A stretch of DNA of 64,000 nt from DATFDN01 sp963830565 (GTDB lineage Bacteria > Pseudomonadota > Alphaproteobacteria > Acetobacterales > Acetobacteraceae). The stretch lies in NCBI GenBank assembly GCA_963830565.1, contig CAWHMO010000014.1:24052-88051 (forward strand), written 5' to 3'. The notes beneath the pieces are model-generated. The model saw nothing but the letters and a program-made list of their open reading frames with translations, ran no database searches and was not told where the DNA came from. Made by a program: the position numbers and the translations under genes. Positions within the stretch are counted from its first letter, which is position 1; every line of letters begins with the position of its first letter. Positions 26,363 through 34,925 of the stretch are shown one piece after another.

Positions 26363-28380
26363 CTTGAGCGCGACCGCCTACGGCCCCGGCCGTCCTTCTC
26401 CGGGCGCGGTTCCCCCTGCATGAGCTGGAATGCCAGCCCGCCGGTGACCGGGCTCGCTTCGGCAAGCCGCACCTCCACGGGCTGAGCAAGGCGGAACACC
26501 AAACCGGTACGGCGGCCGGTAAGCGTCTGCTCGCGTTCGTCGTGCCACCAGAGATCATCCGGCAGCGACGAGCGGGGCACGATCCCCGTGGCGCCCGTCT
26601 CGGGCAGGGTCACGAACAGCCCGAACCGGGTGACGCCGGAGACGCGGGCCGCGAAGACGGCGCCCACCTTGTCGGCCAGAAACGCGGCGAGGTAGCGGTC
26701 GCCGGCGTCGCGCTCCGCGGCCACCGAGCGGCGTTCGGTGGCGGTGACGTGCTCGGCAGCCGCCTCCAGCCCGACCGCCTCCTCGGCTGACAGGCCGCCG
26801 GGTCCGAGCCGCAGGGCGCGAATCAGGCTGCGATGCACCAGCAGGTCGGCGTAGCGGCGGATCGGGCTGGTAAAATGCGCGTAGCGCGGCAGCGCCAGCC
26901 CGAAATGGCCGACGTTGTCGGCGCCGTACGCGGCCTGGGACTGGCTGCGCAGCATCACCTCGTTGACCAGCGGAGCCTGATCCGTATCGGCGACGGCGCG
27001 CAGCACGCGATCGAGGTCGCGCGGATGCACCTGCCCGCCTGGCGGCAGCGACACGCCCAGCCCGTGCAGGAAGCCGCGCAGGTTTTCCAGCTTCTCGGCC
27101 GAGGGCGGGGCGTGGACGCGATAGACGCAGGGCGCGTGCAGCCGTTCAAGTTCCTCGGCGGCGGCGACATTGGCGAGGATCATGAATTCCTCGATCAGCC
27201 GGTGGCTGTCGAGGCGCGCGCGCGGCTGCACGGTAGCAACGCGGCCGGCCTCATCCAGCACGATCCGCCGCTCGGGCAGATCAAGGTCCAGGGTGCCGCG
27301 CCGCTGGCGGGCAGCAAGCAGACCACGAAAGGCGCCATATAACGGCGGCAGCGGCACATCGAGCGTTTCTCCCCGATCGGCGGCCTCCTGCACCTGCTCG
27401 TAGGTCAGCCGAGCGGCGCTGCGCATCAGCCCGCGGCCGAAGCGGTGCCCGCGTTTCTCGCCGGCCGCGTCGATGCGCAGCTCGGCGAACAGACAGCCGC
27501 GCTCCTCGTTCGGGCGCAGGCTGCACCAGCCGTTCGACAGCGCCTCGGGCAGCATCGGCACGACGCGGTCCGGGAAATAGGTGCTGTTGCCGCGCTCGCG
27601 GGCCGCCTGATCGAGGGCGGTGCCAGAGCGAACGTAGTGGGCTACGTCGGCGATGGCGACGATCAGGCGCCAGCCGTCGCCGTCGGGCTCGGCGAACACG
27701 GCATCGTCGAAATCACGCGCGTCCTCGCCGTCGATGGTGACGAGCGGCACGTCGCGAAGGTCCTCCCGCCCCGCTGCCGCCACGGCACGCGCCCGCGCCG
27801 CGGCATGAAGCGCGGCGCCGGGGAACACGTGGGGGATCGCGTGAGTGGCGATCGAGATCATGCTGATCGCGCGGGCATCGCCCATGCGCCCCAACCGCTC
27901 GACGACGCGCGCCGGGCCGGGGCCGAGCGTGCGGTGATGGCGCGGCAGCGGCTCGGCCAGCACGATCTCGCCCGGCTCGACGCCGGCCGCCTCTTCCGGC
28001 GACACCGTCCAGGCGGATTTGGCACGGCGGTCGGTGGGCTCGATCCGTCCGCCGGCCGGGGCGGAGCGGAAGACACCCAGGATGCGGCCGGGGCTTTCCG
28101 GCAAGCGCCGGACGGTGCGCCCCTCATAGCGCCCCGGTCCCGCCGGGCGCAGCCGGGCCAGCACGCGCTGACCGGGGGCGAGGGCCGCATGGCCACGCGG
28201 CTCCGGCGCCATCAGGACCAGCGGCGGCGGGCCCTCCTCGTCCCATGTCACCGGGCGAGCCAGCGCGTCTCCGTCCGGGTCGATCCCGGTCACGAGGACC
28301 GTCGCGACCTCCCCAAGCCGTGCTCGGCCCGACCTGTCCTGCCGTGTCCGGCCGTTCCGTCTGTCTTTCCGCCCTTGCAT
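26359..28380 (-). CDS. rnr: Ribonuclease R (RNB-family 3'-5' exoribonuclease)
   Basis: About 673 residues from the ATG at 28378-28380. Cold-shock-type OB domains are followed by the RNB catalytic core with DGEDARDFDDAVF (the metal-binding aspartates), then HFTSPIRRYADL, and an S1 domain (VGAVFAARVSGVTRFGLFV) with a basic C-terminal tail RGRRRSRSR. It degrades structured RNA in the cytoplasm. The usual N-terminal winged-helix segment (about 80 residues) is not visible in any upstream frame, so the start is uncertain; the frame is open to 28557 but overlaps the divergent thioredoxin gene. Coupled to the protease by a 4-base overlap. Confidence 0.88.
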   Translation of the reverse strand: MQGRKDRRNGRTRQDRSGRARLGEVATVLVTGIDPDGDALARPVTWDEEGPPPLVLMAPEPRGHAALAPGQRVLARLRPAGPGRYEGRTVRRLPESPGRILGVFRSAPAGGRIEPTDRRAKSAWTVSPEEAAGVEPGEIVLAEPLPRHHRTLGPGPARVVERLGRMGDARAISMISIATHAIPHVFPGAALHAAARARAVAAAGREDLRDVPLVTIDGEDARDFDDAVFAEPDGDGWRLIVAIADVAHYVRSGTALDQAARERGNSTYFPDRVVPMLPEALSNGWCSLRPNEERGCLFAELRIDAAGEKRGHRFGRGLMRSAARLTYEQVQEAADRGETLDVPLPPLYGAFRGLLAARQRRGTLDLDLPERRIVLDEAGRVATVQPRARLDSHRLIEEFMILANVAAAEELERLHAPCVYRVHAPPSAEKLENLRGFLHGLGVSLPPGGQVHPRDLDRVLRAVADTDQAPLVNEVMLRSQSQAAYGADNVGHFGLALPRYAHFTSPIRRYADLLVHRSLIRALRLGPGGLSAEEAVGLEAAAEHVTATERRSVAAERDAGDRYLAAFLADKVGAVFAARVSGVTRFGLFVTLPETGATGIVPRSSLPDDLWWHDEREQTLTGRRTGLVFRLAQPVEVRLAEASPVTGGLAFQLMQGEPRPEKDGRGRRRSRSR

Positions 28381-28543
28381 CACGGCCGAGGCATGTTCCT
28401 TCAGGGGTATCGGGCCCGCGCGCGCCGGAATAGCGCAACGAACCCTGGACGCCGCCATCGACCGGCGCCAAGGTCTGGCGTTCCGGGCGCTTGTGCTTGC
28501 CGCACGCCGCAACATGTAACAGGAATCAGCGGGACCATCACGC

Positions 28544-29479
28544 ATGGACGTCATCATCGGCCAGAATCAAAATCCGGGAACCGCCGGCTCTGACATGATC
28601 GTGGAGGGCGATCAGAAGTCCTTCATGAAGGATGTGATCGAGGCCTCGCGTAAAATCCCCGTCCTGGTCGATTTCTGGGCCACCTGGTGCGGCCCGTGCA
28701 AGCAGCTCACGCCGACGCTGGAGAAGGTGGTGCGCGCGGCCGGTGGACGGGTGAAGCTGGTCAAGATCGACGTCGACAAGAACGCGGCCCTGGTCCAGCA
28801 GCTCGCGCAGCTTGGCCTGCCCCTGCAATCGGTGCCGACCGTTGCCGCCTTTTGGCAGGGCCAGATCGCCGACCTATTTCAGGGCGCGTTATCGGAATCC
28901 GAGATCCGCCGTTTCATCGAGACCTTGCTGAAGGCCGCCGGCGGGGCGATGCCGAGCACCGATCTGCTGGTCGAGGCCAAGGCGGCGCTCGAGCAGGGCG
29001 ACGGGCAGACCGCCGGCGAACTGTTCAGCACCATTCTCCAGGAGGAACCTGAAAGCCCGGAGGCATGGGGCGGGCTGGTGCGCGCGCTGCTGGCGCTCGG
29101 CCGCGAGGATGAGGCCGCCGCGGCGCTGGAACAGGTGCCACCCAAAATAGCCGAGCACGCGGAGGTCGCCGGCGCCCGCAGCGCGCTCGCGCTGGCGCAG
29201 GAAGGCCGCGCGGCATCCGCCCAGCTGACCGCGCTGCAAAAGCGGGTCGCCACCGATCCGGCGGACTTCCAGGCCCGATACGATATCGCCACGGCCTTGA
29301 ACGCTACTGGGGCGCGGGCCGAGGCGGCCGAGCAGTTGCTGGAGGTGATCCGGCGCGACCGGGGCTGGAACGACGGCGCGGCGCGCCTGCAACTCCTGAA
29401 GTTCTTCGAGGCCTGGGGCTTCGACGATCCCGCCACCATGGCAGCACGGCGCAGGCTGTCGGCCCTCCTGTTCTCTTGA
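28544..29479 (+). CDS. cnoX: Thioredoxin-like co-chaperone (CnoX/YbbN family)
   Basis: 311 residues. A thioredoxin fold covers about 25-135 with active-site WCGPC (Cys49 and Cys52), followed by a tetratricopeptide-like helical tail (about 145-310). This is the architecture of CnoX, a chaperedoxin that protects substrates from oxidation and hands them to GroEL. The active-site cysteines are intact, as in alphaproteobacterial members. The next gene starts within the stop codon (TGATG at 29477-29481), so it heads a four-gene set: LON domain, Trm112, DUF971. The thioredoxin plus LON-domain pair suggests proteostasis. Confidence 0.93.
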   Translation: MDVIIGQNQNPGTAGSDMIVEGDQKSFMKDVIEASRKIPVLVDFWATWCGPCKQLTPTLEKVVRAAGGRVKLVKIDVDKNAALVQQLAQLGLPLQSVPTVAAFWQGQIADLFQGALSESEIRRFIETLLKAAGGAMPSTDLLVEAKAALEQGDGQTAGELFSTILQEEPESPEAWGGLVRALLALGREDEAAAALEQVPPKIAEHAEVAGARSALALAQEGRAASAQLTALQKRVATDPADFQARYDIATALNATGARAEAAEQLLEVIRRDRGWNDGAARLQLLKFFEAWGFDDPATMAARRRLSALLFS

Positions 29480-30144
29480 TGATGGCTTTTCACCCGAGCG
29501 CGGACGACCTGCCGGCCGAGTTTCCGATCTTTCCGCTCGAGGGTGCGCTGCTGCTGCCGCGCGGCCGCCTGCCGCTCAACATCTTCGAGCCGCGCTACCT
29601 GGCGATGACCGAGGATGCGCTGGGCGCCCGTCGGATGCTTGCCATGATCCAGCCCGACCGCACGGCGCCGGCGGCGCCCGACGGTCCTGGGCTGTTTCGG
29701 GTCGGCTGCCTGGGGCGGCTGGTCTCGTTCAGCGAGACCGACGACGGGCGCTTTCTGATCACCATGGCCGGGGTGATCCGCTTCGACATCGAGCGGGAGG
29801 TCGCGATGCGCCGGGGCTACCGGCGGGTCCGCGGCGACTTCGCCCGGTTTCTCGATGACCTTTCGCTCGATCCCCGGCCGATCGGGGTACAGCGGGAGGC
29901 GCTGATCGCGGCGCTACGAGGCTATTTCGGGCGCCGCGAGCTGGACGCGAACTGGGATGCGATCCGGCGCATCCCCGACGACATGCTGGTAGTTACGCTG
30001 GCGATGATCTGCCCCTTCGAGCCGGCCGAAAAGCAGGCGCTGCTGGAGGCACCGACGGAGGCCGAGCGCGCCTCGGCGCTGCTTGTTCTGCTGCAGATGG
30101 GCGCCGCCGCGCCGGACGACCCGGCCGGTCATACCGTGAGCTGA
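29479..30144 (+). CDS. LON substrate-binding domain protein (stand-alone LonN)
   Basis: 221 residues, only the N-terminal LON domain: PIFPLEGALLLPRGRLPLNIFEPRYLAM, then VGCLGRLVSFSETDDGRF and YFGRRELDANWD. No ATPase or protease part is present. Such proteins probably act as adaptors or substrate recognisers. ATGs at 29479 and 29482 are both possible; the first overlaps the thioredoxin stop. Trm112 starts 4 bases after its stop. Confidence 0.92.
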   Translation: MMAFHPSADDLPAEFPIFPLEGALLLPRGRLPLNIFEPRYLAMTEDALGARRMLAMIQPDRTAPAAPDGPGLFRVGCLGRLVSFSETDDGRFLITMAGVIRFDIEREVAMRRGYRRVRGDFARFLDDLSLDPRPIGVQREALIAALRGYFGRRELDANWDAIRRIPDDMLVVTLAMICPFEPAEKQALLEAPTEAERASALLVLLQMGAAAPDDPAGHTVS

Positions 30145-30148
30145 GACG

Positions 30149-30352
30149 ATGAGCGACACCGATCCCACCAAACTGCCCGTACCCGTGGATCCGAGGCTCC
30201 TCGAAATTCTCGTCTGTCCGCTCACCAAGGGGCCGCTCGAATACGACCGCGCACGCGGCGAACTGGTCAGCCGCAAGGCCGGGCTCGCCTACCCGATCCG
30301 TGACGGCATTCCGATCATGCTGCCCGAGGAAGCCCGCCCGCTGGAGGGCTAA
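30149..30352 (+). CDS. Trm112 family protein
   Basis: 67 residues: LLEILVCPLTKGPLEYDRARGELVSRKAGLAYPIRDGIPIML. This is the zinc-ribbon-like Trm112/YcaR fold (the bacterial version keeps a single CP pair and lacks the full zinc site). In eukaryotes the homologue activates methyltransferases; the bacterial role is less clear. It overlaps the next ATG by one base (TAATG at 30350-30354). Confidence 0.93.
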   Translation: MSDTDPTKLPVPVDPRLLEILVCPLTKGPLEYDRARGELVSRKAGLAYPIRDGIPIMLPEEARPLEG

Positions 30353-30717
30353 TGACCACCGCGACCGAGATTCGGCTGCACCGTGCCGACGGCGTGCTGG
30401 AAGTCGCTTTCGACGACGGCGCTCGGTTCCGCCTGCCCTCTGAGTATCTGCGGGTCGAGAGTCCCAGCGCCGAGGTCCAGGGCCACGGACCGGGGCAGAA
30501 GAAGGTGGTCAGCGGCCGGCACCATGTCCGGGTCATCGGCGTCGAGGCGGTCGGCAACTACGCCGTGCGTCTGCTCTTCGACGACCTGCACGACACCGGC
30601 ATCTACACCTGGGAGTATCTGCACGAGCTCGGCCGCGAGCAGGAGAGCCGATGGCAGGCGTATCTGGACGAGCTCGCGACACGCGGCCTGAGCCGTGACC
30701 CGCTGGGGCGGGGGTAG
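30352..30717 (+). CDS. DUF971 protein (gamma-butyrobetaine hydroxylase-like N-terminal domain)
   Basis: 121 residues matching the DUF971 domain: FDDGARFRLPSEYLRVESPSAEVQGHG, VGNYAVRLLFDDLHDTGIYTWEYL, and ELGREQESRWQAYLDEL. Stand-alone DUF971 proteins have been proposed to take part in iron-sulphur cluster metabolism. It closes the CnoX-LonN-Trm112 set and is convergent with the CoA-transferase genes 13 bases away. Confidence 0.9.
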   Translation: MTTATEIRLHRADGVLEVAFDDGARFRLPSEYLRVESPSAEVQGHGPGQKKVVSGRHHVRVIGVEAVGNYAVRLLFDDLHDTGIYTWEYLHELGREQESRWQAYLDELATRGLSRDPLGRG

Positions 30718-30729
30718 GTCGCCTTCGAC

Positions 30730-31383
30730 TCAGTCCCGTGACAGCATCGCCTCGGTACGGTCCTGCAGTTCCTCCCAGGAAAGGCCGGGAATCATCTCGC
30801 GTACGACAAAGCCGCGCGGGGTCACGTCCAGCACGGCGAGGTTCGTATAGACCCGCCGCACCGTTCCCTTCCCGGTCAGCGGATAGTCACACCGGCGCTT
30901 CAGCCGCGCGGCACCGCTCCTGGTGGTATGCTCCATGATGACCCAGAGGCGTCGCGCGCCGACCGCCAGGTCCATTGCGCCGCCGATCTGCTTGATCGGC
31001 TCGCCGTGGGCGTGGGCATAGTTCGCGATGTCGCCCGTCTCCGACACCTCGAAGGCGCCAAGCACCGACAGATCGAGATGCCCGCCGCGGGCTATCGCGA
31101 AGCTGTCGGCGTGGTGGACATAGCTGCCGCCCGTCCGCAGCGTGATCGGCTGCACCCCGGCGTTGATGAGGAACGGGTTCACCTGGTCGGGCGCCGGGGC
31201 GGGACCGGCGCCGATGACGCCGTTCTCGGAATGGAAGATCACCTCACGGTCGAGCGGCACATGATCCGCCACCTCGGTCGGAATGCCGATGCCGAGATTG
31301 ACCACCCAGCCCTCGGGAATGTCCCGCGCCGCGCGCGCCGCCATGCCGGCGCGGTCGAGAGGTGTCCAGCGTTGCTGAGCCAT
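30730..31383 (-). CDS. 3-oxoacid CoA-transferase subunit B
   Basis: 217 residues. WVVNLGIGIPTEVADHVP, then the catalytic glutamate in SENGVIGAG, SFAIARGGHLDLSVLGAFEV, GAMDLAVGARRLWV and the C-terminal LTGKGTVRRVYTNLAVLDV. It forms an A2B2 or AB enzyme with the upstream subunit A (13 bases away), transferring CoA from succinyl-CoA or acetyl-CoA to a 3-oxoacid such as 3-oxoadipate or acetoacetate. ATG at 31381-31383. It could supply the last step of the ortho-cleavage pathway suggested by the intradiol dioxygenase at 22.6 kb. Confidence 0.93.
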   Translation of the reverse strand: MAQQRWTPLDRAGMAARAARDIPEGWVVNLGIGIPTEVADHVPLDREVIFHSENGVIGAGPAPAPDQVNPFLINAGVQPITLRTGGSYVHHADSFAIARGGHLDLSVLGAFEVSETGDIANYAHAHGEPIKQIGGAMDLAVGARRLWVIMEHTTRSGAARLKRRCDYPLTGKGTVRRVYTNLAVLDVTPRGFVVREMIPGLSWEELQDRTEAMLSRD

Positions 31384-31396
31384 CTTCTGTCCTTCC

Positions 31397-32062
31397 TCAG
31401 CCCGCCTCGGGTACGTGGACCACGCGATCGACGAAGATGCCGGGCGCCTGCACGTGCTCTGGCGTGATCGCGCCCAGCTCGACGACGTGCCTGGTCTGCG
31501 CGATGGCAAGCTCCGCCGCCATCGCCATGACCGGGTTGAAGTTGCGTTGCGTATCCTTGAACGTCAGGTTGCCCCAGCGGTCCGCTTCCCAGGCATCCAG
31601 CAGGGCGACGTCGCCCCGCAGCGGGAATTCCAGCAAGCACAGCTTGCCGCCGATCTCCCGGACTTCGCGCCCTTCGGCCAGTTCCGTATCGGCGGCGGTC
31701 GGGGTGTAGAAGCCCTCGACCCCGGCGCCCCCGGCGCGGATGCGCTCGGCGAGCGTGCCTTGCGGTACGATCTCCAGCTCCAGCTTGCCTTCGGTGAACA
31801 GCCGCCCCGCATCGCTCGCCGGGCGTACGAAGCTGCAGACCAGCTTCCGCACTCGTCCGAGATTCAGCAGGCGGGCCATCGCGCTGCCCTCGCGCCCACC
31901 GGCATTGCAGACCAGGGTCAGGTCGCGCGCACCCTGCTCGATCAGACCTTCCAGCAGCGCCGTGGGCGTGCCGACATCGCCGAAGCCGGCCAGCAGCACG
32001 GTCGATCCGTCGGCGATGCCCACAAGCGCCGTGGCGATCGACGGCACGAACTTGTCGATCAT
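31397..32062 (-). CDS. 3-oxoacid CoA-transferase subunit A
   Basis: 221 residues: DGSTVLLAGFGDVGTPTALLEGLIEQGARDLTLVCNAGGREGSAMARLL, KLELEIVPQGTLAERIRAGGAGV and EHVQAPGIFVDRV. Partner of the downstream subunit B; the order A then B is standard. Typical length. Divergent from prmA with a 70-base gap that must hold both promoters. Confidence 0.93.
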   Translation of the reverse strand: MIDKFVPSIATALVGIADGSTVLLAGFGDVGTPTALLEGLIEQGARDLTLVCNAGGREGSAMARLLNLGRVRKLVCSFVRPASDAGRLFTEGKLELEIVPQGTLAERIRAGGAGVEGFYTPTAADTELAEGREVREIGGKLCLLEFPLRGDVALLDAWEADRWGNLTFKDTQRNFNPVMAMAAELAIAQTRHVVELGAITPEHVQAPGIFVDRVVHVPEAG

Positions 32063-32132
32063 GCTGCCCGTTTCACTCCCGTCTGTCGCCCGACCCTAGC
32101 CTTCGGACGGCGCCGCGCCAAGGAACCGCCTT

Positions 32133-33014
32133 ATGAAGCACGCCCCGCCTGCCCTGGAAACCGTCTCGGTCGAGGTGCCCGAACACGCGCTGGAGGCCTT
32201 CGAGGCGGCATTCCGTTCAGCCTGCGCCACGGTCGGCTTCTTTCGAAGCGAGGAGGCGGGCACTTGGCGGGTCGAAGGCGTGAAGGAAACCGGCGCCAAC
32301 GAGCCAGCGCTGACGGCCGCCGTCCTGCTGGCCGAGACGCTGACCGGGGTGCGGCCAGCCCTGGGACGGGCATCGACCCCGGCCGAGGGATGGCTGGCGC
32401 GCAGCTACGCAAGCTTTCCCGAGCAGCGCATCGGCCGACGCTTCGCGGTGCGGGGGACGCATGTGACGAATCGCCCCGCCGCGGGGCGGATCACGCTGAC
32501 CCTGGACGCCGGCCTCGCGTTCGGCTCGGGCGAGCATGGTTCGACCCGCGGATGCCTGCGCGCGCTGGAGGTGCTTCGGCGCCCTCCGCGCCGCATCCTG
32601 GACCTCGGCACCGGCTCCGGCATCCTCGCCATGGCGGCGGCACGGCTCTGGGGGGTACGGGTCCGCGCCGTTGACATCGAGCCGTGGTCAGTCCGCCTCG
32701 CCCGAAGCAACGCGCTCCAGAACGGGATCGGACGGCTGGTCGACGTGCGGCTGGCGGATGGCTGGCACAGCCGGTTCGTGCGCGCCGGCGCGCCGTACGA
32801 TCTGGTGCTGGCCAACATCCTCGCCCGCCCGCTGGGCCTGATGGCCAGGGACTTGGCCGTCCACGTCGCGCCCGGGGGCGCCGCGATCCTGTCGGGCCTG
32901 CTCGCCGCACAAGCGCGCGGCGTGCTGGCCGCCCATCGCCGCGTCGGGCTGGTGCTGGCGCGCAGGATCGAGGAGGGAAGCTGGACGACCCTGGTGGTGC
33001 GGCGCCGGGCGTAA
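32133..33014 (+). CDS. prmA: Ribosomal protein L11 methyltransferase
   Basis: 293 residues. An N-terminal L11-recognition domain (about 1-110) precedes a SAM-binding Rossmann domain with LDLGTGSGILAMAA (motif I), DIEPWSVRLARSN (acidic motif) and VLANILARPLGLMA (NxxA catalytic loop). DAGLAFGSGEHGSTRGCLRALE is the family signature. It trimethylates L11 of the 50S subunit in the cytoplasm. Start ATG 32133 with AAGGA at 32120-32124. Confidence 0.92.
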   Translation: MKHAPPALETVSVEVPEHALEAFEAAFRSACATVGFFRSEEAGTWRVEGVKETGANEPALTAAVLLAETLTGVRPALGRASTPAEGWLARSYASFPEQRIGRRFAVRGTHVTNRPAAGRITLTLDAGLAFGSGEHGSTRGCLRALEVLRRPPRRILDLGTGSGILAMAAARLWGVRVRAVDIEPWSVRLARSNALQNGIGRLVDVRLADGWHSRFVRAGAPYDLVLANILARPLGLMARDLAVHVAPGGAAILSGLLAAQARGVLAAHRRVGLVLARRIEEGSWTTLVVRRRA

Positions 33015-33365
33015 ATCCAACGTCCCTCTGTTCTGACCCATGACGCCATACCCGCGAAGGCGCCGAGGCACTCAAATGAATGGAGCATCAGTTGATAGGC
33101 GCGTCGTTCGGGGAGGCTCATGAAGGCGTCGGTTGAGCCTTGCCCTGGACGATCCCAGACAAGCGAGACTGGGCTGGGGCCGGCGAGTTGGCGCAACAGG
33201 CGTCATGCTCCGGCCCGGATCAGGCAGCGGCCAAGCTATCCGATGAATGACGGGCTCTTCGCGCCTGCTGAACCACACGCGGTCTGGTGCCGGGACCGAG
33301 GACGCCACGCTCGCCGGAGCAGCTCACCGCCACCAGATCGTGCTGGCTGCCGGTGCCGTGGCGCG
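33015..33365. other. Gap after prmA without recognisable gene
   Basis: 351 bases. Short frames exist on both strands, and the one on the minus strand (33196 to about 33000, ending in WVRTEGRWIYARRR) looks faintly protein-like, but I recognise no family, start site or structured RNA. Nothing further can be supported. Confidence 0.5.
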
Positions 33366-34697
33366 TCAGATCAGCCCGCGCGCGGCAGCCTGTCTGAGCA
33401 GAACATAGAGGCGCATCGTCGGGTTGGTGAAGGCGTAGGCCGGGTGCGGCAGGGTCCGGCGATCCGTTAGCACCGCGCCGCCCGCGGGCTCAGCGAGGCG
33501 GGCCAGCACCGCCTCGACGCGCGCGACATCGCCCTCCTCCCCCGCGATATCGGCCGCCGTGAACTCGCCGAAAGCGTCACTGCGGCCATGCGCGGCGGCG
33601 AAGAGCAGATCGCCGGCCTCCGGGGTCGCGGCGAGCGCACGGCCATAGGCCTCCTCATGCACATGGCTGGCTTCTTCGAGGATCGTCGCCCGCCCTTCGG
33701 CGACATGCGCCAGCTCGACCCGCCCGGCGGCGCGGCGGCGGGCGGTCTGCACCGCGTGGTAGCAGAGGAGCTGAGCCGAATAGGGCGAGCCCTTGGCGAA
33801 CAGCAGCAGCGCCTCGCGCGCCTCGGGTGCAAACGCGAGGTCAGCTGCCTGCTCGCCCTGGCGGATCAGCGCTTCGATATCGCCCGGCGCCAGCAGGGGC
33901 AGATGGATCGCGACAAGGCTGCGCTGGATCGACATATGCAGCGCCAGCAGCTCGCCCAACGTTTGTGCCACGCCTATGATGACGAAGGTCACGCGTGCGC
34001 CGAGGTCGGAGAGATTCTTGAGCAGCTCGATGAACTCGTTCTTCAGCGAGTCGCCACGCAGGCGGTCGAACTCATCGACAAAGATCAATAGCCGGCCGGC
34101 ACGGATGCCACGGAACAGTTCGGTCACTTCGGTCACGCCAAGCAAATTCGGCGGCATGCGCGCTACGGCCGGCGCATCGTCGGAGCCCATCGTGGCATCA
34201 GTCGCGCCACGCTCGGCCACAGGCCCGGCAGCATGGCGCAGATAGCGCGGCGGGACCTTCGCGAGCACGGCGCCAAACAATTGGGCGAAGCTCGTCTCTG
34301 CATTGCAGGCATGGCGCACCACGCCATAGCCGGCGCTGGAGGCGATCTCGGCGATGACGTTGGCGAGCGAGGTCTTGCCGCGGCCGCGCTCGCCGAAAAT
34401 CACGAGATGTGCACGTTCCAGCTCGATCGCCGAGATCGCCCGCTCGAGCTGGCGGACGCGCCCGACCAGATGGGCCGAGTCGCGCACCGGCCGGGTCGGC
34501 GTGAAAGCGTCCTGCACCGGCAGCAGGTCACGCCGACCAAACGGCAGGCTGACGGCGCTGCGGCTGAACTGCGGCAGGACCTTGTCCGGCGCGGGACGGG
34601 GCGCGACGCCGGATGGGGCGGTCGGCGACGGTTCAGCGATAAGTTGAGAAAGCGGCAGGAAGGCCGAAGTCGGCGCCAGTTTGCCGCCTTGCGGCAT
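33366..34697 (-). CDS. AAA/Orc1-like ATPase
   Basis: 443 residues. A low-complexity N-terminus (about 1-70) is followed by LVGRVRQLERAISAIE, a Walker A loop GERGRGKTS at 102-110, Walker B LLIFVDEFDRL, and a sensor-like VTFVIIGVAQTL. A helical C-terminal half follows with an ALLLFAKGSPYSAQLL signature. This is a signal-transduction or plasmid-partition-type AAA ATPase with a winged-helix-like tail. It is divergent from the glycan locus. Its partner is unknown; it could regulate or power assembly, but nothing in the sequence settles that. Confidence 0.78.
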   Translation of the reverse strand: MPQGGKLAPTSAFLPLSQLIAEPSPTAPSGVAPRPAPDKVLPQFSRSAVSLPFGRRDLLPVQDAFTPTRPVRDSAHLVGRVRQLERAISAIELERAHLVIFGERGRGKTSLANVIAEIASSAGYGVVRHACNAETSFAQLFGAVLAKVPPRYLRHAAGPVAERGATDATMGSDDAPAVARMPPNLLGVTEVTELFRGIRAGRLLIFVDEFDRLRGDSLKNEFIELLKNLSDLGARVTFVIIGVAQTLGELLALHMSIQRSLVAIHLPLLAPGDIEALIRQGEQAADLAFAPEAREALLLFAKGSPYSAQLLCYHAVQTARRRAAGRVELAHVAEGRATILEEASHVHEEAYGRALAATPEAGDLLFAAAHGRSDAFGEFTAADIAGEEGDVARVEAVLARLAEPAGGAVLTDRRTLPHPAYAFTNPTMRLYVLLRQAAARGLI

Positions 34698-34925
34698 CTT
34701 GGGTCGGCCTCGGCCGGGAAAGACCGAGCCGTCGCCTGATCAGTCGCAAGAGGAACACGTCGGGCCCCCCCACCATGATCGTGACAGCGCCTGTCCTCCC
34801 ATCACCAGGGCCGCCGATCACGTGGGCGTTTTAGGAACAGGTGACAGACTGTCAATTCGCCTCATCCGCCCTGCCGCGCGTTGACGTCGGCGCGGTGCCC
34901 GTCATATCCATCCAAGCCGCTGCCG

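Noticed and set aside
33000..33196. Minus-strand frame ending WVRTEGRWIYARRR after prmA
   Set aside because: Faintly protein-like but no start site, family or conserved partner; not listed as a gene.
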